From Ruminococcus sp. (GTDB lineage Bacteria; Bacillota; Clostridia; Oscillospirales; Ruminococcaceae): 11,310 nucleotides of DNA. Positions within the stretch are counted from its first letter, which is position 1. Each line of letters opens with the position of its first letter. The stretch is taken from the NCBI GenBank assembly GCA_019420505.1, contig JAHZHC010000028.1:1-11310 (forward strand). Direction: 5' to 3'. Below the pieces are notes generated by a model, which had not been told where the DNA came from, did no database searches, and saw only the letters and a list, made by a program, of their open reading frames with translations. The position numbers and the translations under genes were made by a program. Positions 6,428 to 11,310 of this stretch are shown here, one piece after another.

Positions 6428-8542
6428 TCAACCACCTTTTGCAACATTTATAATATCAATTCTATCTTTTTTCTTGATATATAATGTGGAGAAAATTACA
6501 TCAATGCTTATTAGTATTGCTGATATTAATACTGTTTCAATAAAATTACGATCGATCAAAAGAGCCACAATAAATGAACTTGCATCAAGAAATACCATGC
6601 CAACATAATAATTAATATATCTTTCTTTAAATCTAAAGCCCATTATTTTCTTTACCGCCAGTTCCTTTTGGTGCTGCTCCATGTATGCAATAACATTTTG
6701 AATAACTGCTGAAAAACATATTATTATCAACGCTACAAACATTAAAAACTGAACTATAAGTTTTGTATTCAACTCTTTTACTTGTTCCTCAATAGCTTGA
6801 TACACGCCGGTAGCAGGGAATCTTACCTCACTCTCATCGTAAAACTTACTGCAAACTTTTGCAATTTCAGCAGTCGCATTCTCAAAATCATTTACCTTTA
6901 TTTTAAATGGGCCTCCTGTTTCTCCAAGTATCATTGAATAGTCTATAGGATCACCGTTATTTTCTGTAAGCACATTAATGACAGGATCTTTCACAGTGTT
7001 TTTACTATCGCCACAATCTAAAGCAAATGTAAATAACGATTGGGAATCCTTATACCAAATTACTTTTGCTTTTCCTGTAAAACCATACTCACTATAATAC
7101 TCCTGGATCTTATCCTCTTTATTCTTATATTTTTCTGGAGCAAGCACAACACAGCTTTTTTCATTTTCAGAAATGACTATTTTTTGGTTATTCTTGTCAT
7201 ATACAGGGAAAAGTTTAAGATAGTTAGGATTGACATTAACACTAATATTAACAGGGAACTCACCATTTTCTCTGTCTTCCTCATAAAGAGGAGAATAAAT
7301 TGAAAAATCAGCATAAACAGATCCATTTGCATTCATGATCTTATAAATTTCTTTAAAATTTTCAATATCCTCGTCCGTTTCTCCTGTCCAATCACTTTCA
7401 TTCGGGATCTCCATAACCGATACATACGCAAACTGTTTGGTTTTATTCCAATTTGAATATTTATCTAAACTCAAAGTATATAAGCTATTTAAATCCGTTA
7501 TCGACAGACACATCACGCAAATGGCGGAAGTAAAAGATATGAATTTCAAAAAGCTATTAAAAACTATTAACGATCTGTATGGTCGTTGATTTTTTATTAC
7601 ACCGCTCAAAGAAACATACTTAACAAAAATAAATGGCAGACTGATGATAATTAGAGTGACTATCGTAACAGCCAAATAGCAAAAAAATAATTTTTTCAAA
7701 AATCCAACACAAGCAAAATTAAATCCAGGAACTAAAATTGAGGTAAAAATCAGTGCCGTTATTGCAAAAACTACAGACTGACATATCACAAGTTTAGGAA
7801 CACTTTCACTCCAAATAGTATTAAAATCATAGCCCAACATTTTTTTTATTCCTATCTTTTTGTATGATCTTATAAAATCATACATTATTAGAAAGACTAA
7901 AATTAAAGTTGATGCCATTGTGACGGCTACATAATATGATGGCTGTTTTGCATTTTTAAAATCATTGGACTGATAACTTAATACGATACCTTCTTGCTTT
8001 AATTCTTTTTTTATATCATTCAGGTCGCTATGATCATTTAATTCGATGACATATGTTTTATCAAGGGGGGCATTATTATCACTAAAATATTGTCTAAGTG
8101 TTTTGACCATAAATCCCTTATTTTTATTCAACGCTGATACAACACCGATTTGATTACTATTATTTGTGCGATCAGTTGAAAGAAAATAATCCGAATCGAT
8201 CTCATTGGCATTATAGAACCTTCCACTATCCAATTTGATTTTTTGAAATGTACTGAAATTTGTGACATAGATATTTTTCACATAGTAGTCTTTACCTTTT
8301 ATATTATCGATATTAGAACAATAAATGTTAGCCGAATATTTTTTCATAACGACTGTTAGAATTTCATATATTTCTTCTTTAGATTTAATATCAGTCGAAA
8401 AAACAGCTTTCACCGATGATTCGGATTCACCTATATGAATCATTGAAGTATAAAATAGATTGTCATAGTTTAGAAAACAATTCGCAAATATAAATATTGC
8501 AGTAAATGCAAAGATTACTATAAAACTATATTTGATCTTCAT
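6428..8542 (-). CDS. DUF1430-like FtsX-type permease / bacteriocin immunity membrane protein
   Basis: 704 residues. One helix lies at about 4-22, then an extracytoplasmic domain, a bundle of helices at about 203-223, 247-270, 282-308 and 328-348, a second extracytoplasmic domain at about 350-590, and helices at about 594-620, 640-663 and 667-690. After one helix of each half comes a matching cytoplasmic element: KIGIKKMLGYDF (about 229-240) and KELAVKKIMGFRFKERY (about 626-642). This duplication is typical of FtsX/MacB permeases and of the 'bacteriocin-associated integral membrane (putative immunity)' family found beside lactococcin 972. AGAGGG lies 5 nt before the ATG. It sits between the bacteriocin and its ATPase. 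Whether it exports, protects, or both is not settled for the family. Confidence 0.88.
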   Translation of the reverse strand: MKIKYSFIVIFAFTAIFIFANCFLNYDNLFYTSMIHIGESESSVKAVFSTDIKSKEEIYEILTVVMKKYSANIYCSNIDNIKGKDYYVKNIYVTNFSTFQKIKLDSGRFYNANEIDSDYFLSTDRTNNSNQIGVVSALNKNKGFMVKTLRQYFSDNNAPLDKTYVIELNDHSDLNDIKKELKQEGIVLSYQSNDFKNAKQPSYYVAVTMASTLILVFLIMYDFIRSYKKIGIKKMLGYDFNTIWSESVPKLVICQSVVFAITALIFTSILVPGFNFACVGFLKKLFFCYLAVTIVTLIIISLPFIFVKYVSLSGVIKNQRPYRSLIVFNSFLKFISFTSAICVMCLSITDLNSLYTLSLDKYSNWNKTKQFAYVSVMEIPNESDWTGETDEDIENFKEIYKIMNANGSVYADFSIYSPLYEEDRENGEFPVNISVNVNPNYLKLFPVYDKNNQKIVISENEKSCVVLAPEKYKNKEDKIQEYYSEYGFTGKAKVIWYKDSQSLFTFALDCGDSKNTVKDPVINVLTENNGDPIDYSMILGETGGPFKIKVNDFENATAEIAKVCSKFYDESEVRFPATGVYQAIEEQVKELNTKLIVQFLMFVALIIICFSAVIQNVIAYMEQHQKELAVKKIMGFRFKERYINYYVGMVFLDASSFIVALLIDRNFIETVLISAILISIDVIFSTLYIKKKDRIDIINVAKGG

Positions 8543-8572
8543 GCTATCCCTCTGAATATCATTAATTTAGGG

Positions 8573-8590
8573 AGAATGTTAACGCATTCT
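8573..8590 (-). other. Small stem-loop between bacteriocin and permease genes
   Basis: AGAATG and CATTCT form a 6-bp stem around a 6-nt loop in the 61-bp gap. No U-tract follows on the minus strand. It could be an RNA processing or stability element that lets the bacteriocin message outlast the rest of the operon; this is inference from position. Confidence 0.35.
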
Positions 8591-8603
8591 ACCTATCATG
8601 TGG

Positions 8604-8948
8604 TTAAACGTGGTTGTAGTAAGAATTCCACTCGGTAAAATTCTTATGATATCCAGTTTCTGCTTTAGCAGTTTTACCCTTATCGGCAGTTTTTTTGCTC
8701 ATATACTTTTTACTGCTCGATTTCTGTATTGCTGTGGCAGTATGTTTTTTATCCTTACAATAAAAATAAGAATACTGTTCTTCCTTATCAAACCTTAAAA
8801 AACTATAGTGTATACCATACTCCCATTTATCATTTTTATGTCCCAAACTACTTCCAGTTAATGTCGTTGCAAACACTGTAATTGACATTGCTGTTACCAT
8901 TAAAAAAGCCCCACAGCATGCAAAGATTTTCTTACCTACATTTTTCAT
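8604..8948 (-). CDS. Lactococcin-972-like secreted bacteriocin precursor
   Basis: 114 residues. A Sec signal peptide ends at about A27 (basic MKNVGKK, hydrophobic core, then TVFA), giving a mature peptide of about 87 residues, longer than the 66 of lactococcin 972 itself. Family hallmarks are W-E-Y-G at 42-45 (compare W-x-x-G-Y-G), YSYFYCKDKKHTATA at 59-73 (compare YSNYHH...H-S-A-T-V), the Lys/Ser-rich middle, and the AKA...YY-N ending (AKAETGYHKNF, NSYYNHV). The mature part has one cysteine, C64, so no internal disulfide. Lactococcin 972 binds lipid II and blocks septum formation; the same activity here is inferred. GAGGCGG lies 7 nt before the ATG. The permease/immunity protein and ATPase follow, the standard locus order. 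Confidence 0.87.
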   Translation of the reverse strand: MKNVGKKIFACCGAFLMVTAMSITVFATTLTGSSLGHKNDKWEYGIHYSFLRFDKEEQYSYFYCKDKKHTATAIQKSSSKKYMSKKTADKGKTAKAETGYHKNFTEWNSYYNHV

Positions 8949-8983
8949 AAAATAACCGCCTCAATTAACTTTAAAACGCACAA

Positions 8984-8989
8984 ATTATA
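8984..8989 (-). promoter_or_regulatory. Possible second, internal -10 box for the bacteriocin gene
   Basis: On the minus strand a perfect TATAAT lies about 35 bp upstream of the bacteriocin ATG. The -35 region 17 bp away (GTTTCA) is poor, so this may be only a weak basal promoter or chance in AT-rich DNA. Confidence 0.25.
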
Positions 8990-9011
8990 CTAATGATTCT
9001 GGCATTTGAAA

Positions 9012-9056
9012 CTATCTTCTCCAAATCCATCTCCACCAATTTATTATGTAGAACAT
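9012..9056 (-). CDS. 14-codon Trp-rich micro-ORF in the bacteriocin leader
   Basis: ATG at 9056 to TAG at 9014-9012 encodes MFYIINWWRWIWRR. The sequence GGTGGTGAT (9070-9062) matches the 16S-complementary GGAGGTGAT at 8 of 9 positions and is ideally spaced from the ATG, which argues that it is translated. It lies inside the leader of the transcript expected from the LytTR-controlled promoter, upstream of the bacteriocin gene. Four Trp in six codons and three Arg make a short, amphipathic, cationic peptide without a signal peptide or double-glycine leader. It could be a leaderless peptide pheromone sensed by the adjacent AgrC-like kinase, a small antimicrobial peptide, or a leader peptide whose Trp codons stall ribosomes. 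No function is known to me. Confidence 0.55.
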   Translation of the reverse strand: MFYIINWWRWIWRR

Positions 9057-9076
9057 ATTTTATCACCACCGAAAAC

Positions 9077-9104
9077 AAGATTTAGGAGTTACTCCCAAAA
9101 TCTT
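9077..9104 (-). other. Hairpin at the start of the bacteriocin leader
   Basis: AAGATTT and AAATCTT form an outer stem and GGAG/CTCC an inner stem around TAA, with a small internal loop. A weak T-run (TTGTTTTC) follows on the minus strand. It could terminate transcripts reading out of the kinase gene. Because the predicted start of the regulated promoter, about 9097, falls inside it, transcripts from that promoter would lack the first arm and escape termination. Confidence 0.45.
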
Positions 9105-9132
9105 ATATATCATTATGTGACAAAATAATCAA
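9104..9132 (-). promoter_or_regulatory. Regulated promoter of the bacteriocin operon
   Basis: TTGATT (9132-9127) and TATATA (9109-9104) are separated by exactly 17 bp and point towards the micro-ORF and bacteriocin gene. The start is predicted near 9097, giving a leader of about 150 nt. Confidence 0.62.
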
Positions 9133-9142
9133 TATTTTCTCG

Positions 9143-9172
9143 GCGAACGGTTACATTTATAGGGTGAACGGT
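9143..9172 (-). promoter_or_regulatory. LytTR response-regulator binding site (two direct repeats)
   Basis: On the minus strand ACCGTTCAC (9172-9164) and ACCGTTCGC (9151-9143) are separated by exactly 12 bp, so the repeats are 21 bp apart, two DNA turns. This is the known geometry for AgrA/ComE/PlnC-type LytTR regulators. The downstream repeat ends 10 bp before the -35 box, which suits an activator. It is the expected target of the response regulator encoded at 10475-11179. Confidence 0.78.
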
Positions 9173-9186
9173 GTTATTTGTTATGA

Positions 9187-10467
9187 TTATATGGCATTCG
9201 GAATCACTATATCAGTAATAAAGATACCATTACAATAATCATTGTCCATATGTCCGTTGTATTTTATTAGGCATTCCTTTATATTTTGCATCCCATACCC
9301 ATGTCCTTCTCCTGATTTTATACTGATAAATTCATTGTCTTTAATAATTGGCTCTTTAAAATAAGTGTTTTCAACATTTATAAACAAAGTTGATTCCAAA
9401 AATTTCACACATATATTCACACGCTTATCATTACAAAACTCAGCAGCCTCAAAAGCATTACTTATCAGATTAGAAAAAAGTGTACACAGATCCATTTGAG
9501 ATAATCTCAGATCATTTTCAATGTGACCCTCCCATTTAAACTCTACGCTTGGATATCTTCCACGAATATCATCTATTATTACATCAATCAAATTACTTCC
9601 TGTATGTATGTTTGAAGTTAATTTATTCAGTTCTATATTCATTTTGTCAAAATAGTCGCCAAGTTGTTCTAATTCCATATTTTCACATAACATTTTCATA
9701 CAATACAGATGATTTTTTATGTCATGACGGAACTGTTTGGTTTCTTCATCTTTTTTTAAGAGAGAAATATAATATTTTTTCTGAGCTTTTAATAAATTTT
9801 GCGTTACTTCAGTTTCCTTTTTCAAATATTTGTTTTTATTATGGCTTGAGATCAATAAAAAACAAATTACAATAAAAATTATACTACTCATGCTTAAAGC
9901 CAAAGCAGCTATGCTCTTATATAAAGAATAATTTTGATCCATCATAAACAGCATTATAGACGAAAGATACACGCCAATAGAACAACCGCCAATTATAATC
10001 AAAATTATTTGCTTGGTAGAAAAATCTATATGTACGGCTTTTTTTAGTATTTTCATTCTTATAAACGATAATATTGCAATTAAAAATCCTGATACACAAT
10101 TCAAACCCAACTCAGATATAGAAAATTTGTTGGGAATTTTAGACATAGCACCAATGGTTGCAGCAAAAATACCAACAACCATATCAAGTAAACATATAAA
10201 AATATATATTAAAATAACCATTCCTGTCTGCCGTTTATTTTTTAAACAAAGAATGACACAAAGAATAACCATAGCATCAAAAAATGGTCCTAAATTATAC
10301 GGATCACAAAAAGACGAAATAAGAGATATAGTCAGTATAAATAGCGTAATACATACCATAGTATGCATTCTTGATTTCAACTTAATGCAGAATAGCAGCG
10401 ATACAGCAACACATAATTTTACCAGCTCACTAATGTACATCGCTGCATTATACAAAATTCTTTCCAT
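9187..10467 (-). CDS. AgrC-like peptide-sensing histidine kinase (GHKL type)
   Basis: 426 residues. About seven membrane helices lie at roughly 14-30, 36-54, 62-76, 81-106, 119-137, 152-175 and 185-207, followed by a coiled linker. The phosphoacceptor box is QFRHDIKNHL with H248, as in AgrC and related kinases; the N-box is FSNLISNAFEAAE (N333, N337), and the G-box is GEGHGYGMQNI (386-396). Kinases of this class sense secreted peptides at the membrane and phosphorylate a LytTR regulator. GAGG lies 5 nt before the ATG, overlapping the end of the upstream response-regulator gene, with only 7 bp between the genes, so the two are translationally coupled. No agrB/agrD-type signal gene is visible in the window. 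The cognate regulator is clear; the ligand is unknown. Confidence 0.93.
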   Translation of the reverse strand: MERILYNAAMYISELVKLCVAVSLLFCIKLKSRMHTMVCITLFILTISLISSFCDPYNLGPFFDAMVILCVILCLKNKRQTGMVILIYIFICLLDMVVGIFAATIGAMSKIPNKFSISELGLNCVSGFLIAILSFIRMKILKKAVHIDFSTKQIILIIIGGCSIGVYLSSIMLFMMDQNYSLYKSIAALALSMSSIIFIVICFLLISSHNKNKYLKKETEVTQNLLKAQKKYYISLLKKDEETKQFRHDIKNHLYCMKMLCENMELEQLGDYFDKMNIELNKLTSNIHTGSNLIDVIIDDIRGRYPSVEFKWEGHIENDLRLSQMDLCTLFSNLISNAFEAAEFCNDKRVNICVKFLESTLFINVENTYFKEPIIKDNEFISIKSGEGHGYGMQNIKECLIKYNGHMDNDYCNGIFITDIVIPNAI

Positions 10468-10474
10468 AAAAACC

Positions 10475-11179
10475 TCATAAACATCTTGAATTACGCTTTA
10501 CATAATCATAAAAAAGCAGCTTAAATTGTGACAGCCTTCTTCTTGAAACTGGTACCCTCTCTTTCATATAATGCAATTCTATTGTTGTCGCATATATATT
10601 TTTCACATAGCGAAAGGCAACTAAATACGATTTGTGAACTTGATAGAAATGTTCACTGCCCAATCTATCGGACCAATATTTCAATGATTTAAGACTAACG
10701 ACAATCCCATACTTTGTATATACAAAAGTACCATCTCCGTATGCTTCGATGCACACTATATCATTATAGCTTACAAGAGTAGTACGCCCCTTTTCCTTAA
10801 TAGCAATTTTTTCATTACTCAAGATCTCCTTTTCGGCACAACTTAATGCCTCAAAAAATTTCATTCCATCAATAGGTTTTTCTAGAAAACGAAACGCTTT
10901 AACTTTAAAAGCCTCAGGCATATATTCAGAATGACTGGTAAGGAATATTATATATTCTCCATGATCTTTTTCTCGCAACTGCTCCGCAGTAACCATTCCA
11001 TTCATATTGGGCATTTCTATGTCTAAAAAAATCAGGTCATAATATTTGCCAGATTCCAACAAAGACGTGCCAGAATCATAAATGTCAACTAAATAATCAG
11101 GAAACATTCCATACAAACGATTTTTTATCTCATTACATATTATTCTTTCATCATCACACACAGCAACATTTAAACGCAT
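10475..11179 (-). CDS. LytTR-family response regulator (AgrA/ComE type)
   Basis: 234 residues from the ATG at 11179. The receiver domain spans about 3-118, with acidic residues D9-D10, phosphoacceptor D53 in IFLDIEMP, T81 and K101 in FLEKP. The LytTR DNA-binding domain spans about 127-230, with VSYNDIVCIEAYGDGTFVY, FYQVHKSYLVAFRYVKNI and VPVSRRR, the usual family landmarks. An in-frame ATG at 11194 exists, but it overlaps the GAGGTGG ribosome binding site that sits 6 nt before the ATG at 11179, and receiver homology begins at RLNVAVCDD, so the shorter start is chosen. It heads a two-gene operon with the kinase. The two direct repeats in front of the bacteriocin operon fit it as a direct activator. 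Confidence 0.94.
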   Translation of the reverse strand: MRLNVAVCDDERIICNEIKNRLYGMFPDYLVDIYDSGTSLLESGKYYDLIFLDIEMPNMNGMVTAEQLREKDHGEYIIFLTSHSEYMPEAFKVKAFRFLEKPIDGMKFFEALSCAEKEILSNEKIAIKEKGRTTLVSYNDIVCIEAYGDGTFVYTKYGIVVSLKSLKYWSDRLGSEHFYQVHKSYLVAFRYVKNIYATTIELHYMKERVPVSRRRLSQFKLLFYDYVKRNSRCL

Positions 11180-11199
11180 AATGTTCCACCTCATTGAAA

Positions 11200-11228
11200 A
11201 TTATATCATATTTATATAAATATTACAA
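11200..11228 (-). promoter_or_regulatory. Promoter of the response regulator / kinase operon
   Basis: TTGTAA (11228-11223) and TATAAT (11205-11200) are separated by 17 bp and lie about 20 bp before the start codon. No ACCGTTC repeat is seen nearby, so the two-component genes may not be autoactivated from this promoter. Confidence 0.6.
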
Positions 11229-11256
11229 TAACAATAATTAATATTTATAAAGTCAT

Positions 11257-11270
11257 TTGTAGTGCTACAA
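11257..11270. promoter_or_regulatory. Short inverted repeat upstream of the regulator promoter
   Basis: TTGTAG and CTACAA form perfect 6-bp arms around TG, about 30 bp upstream of the -35 box. It may be an operator for another regulator; the binding protein is unknown and chance is possible. Confidence 0.25.
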
Positions 11271-11310
11271 TAGATATTGGACAAAATTAAGAAAAAAGAA
11301 AAGAGAGATA

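Noticed and set aside
6423..6431. Upstream TTG start for the ABC ATPase
   Set aside because: The ribosome binding site would abut the TTG, whereas it is correctly spaced for the ATG at 6422.
11180..11194. Upstream ATG start for the response regulator
   Set aside because: It overlaps the ribosome binding site for the ATG at 11179, and the receiver domain begins only after that later start.
1..11310. CRISPR arrays, tRNA or rRNA genes, insertion sequences, integrases
   Set aside because: No regularly spaced repeats, cloverleaf or rRNA sequence, transposase motif or terminal inverted repeats could be found by reading.

Overview
The window looks like an accessory stretch of a low-GC, spore-forming gut Firmicute, most likely a Ruminococcus/Oscillospiraceae relative. 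The reasons are an alpha/beta-type small acid-soluble spore protein (SASP) core, strong GGAGG-type ribosome binding sites, clear sigma-A style promoters, and a secreted collagen-like protein followed by a signal-peptide/beta-helix gene start of a kind I associate with Ruminococcus. This placement is inference; no rRNA or core marker gene is present.

Left part (1-3730): a small DUF3592-like membrane protein (minus strand) is divergent from a TetR-family regulator (plus). The regulator has a perfect 17-bp-spaced promoter with a candidate operator on its start site. Next, probably in the same transcript, come a collagen-like surface or secreted protein and a decayed beta-helix gene whose start codon has become ATA. 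A SASP gene with an unrelated C-terminal tail follows, ending at a strong hairpin terminator shared with the convergent gene. The TetR and collagen-like genes are visibly richer in GC than anything to their right.

Middle (3731-4707): an Abi_2/AbiF-type HEPN protein (RNICAH motif) on the minus strand. Directly in front of it is a compact structured RNA with its own TTGACT-17-TATAAT promoter. The RNA can form two stacked stems and a possible pseudoknot that covers the abiF ribosome binding site and ends in six U residues immediately before the ATG. This fits an AbiF toxin/RNA-antitoxin unit.

Right part (4783-11228): an AT-rich minus-strand bacteriocin island. A LytTR response regulator and an AgrC-like histidine kinase form one operon. 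Behind them is a regulated promoter with two 9-bp direct repeats exactly 21 bp apart (ACCGTTCAC-N12-ACCGTTCGC), the geometry of LytTR-regulator sites, followed by TTGATT-17-TATATA. This promoter leads to a 14-codon Trp-rich ORF (MFYIINWWRWIWRR) with a strong ribosome binding site, then a lactococcin-972-like Sec-secreted bacteriocin, a DUF1430-type FtsX-like permease/immunity protein, its ABC ATPase, and a five-helix membrane protein of unknown function.

The working model is that the two-component system senses a peptide, binds the repeats and switches on the bacteriocin, export/immunity and accessory genes. No agrB or agrD is visible here, so the inducer is not identified. The Trp-rich micro-ORF is the most interesting candidate for it, or for a leader-peptide control element.
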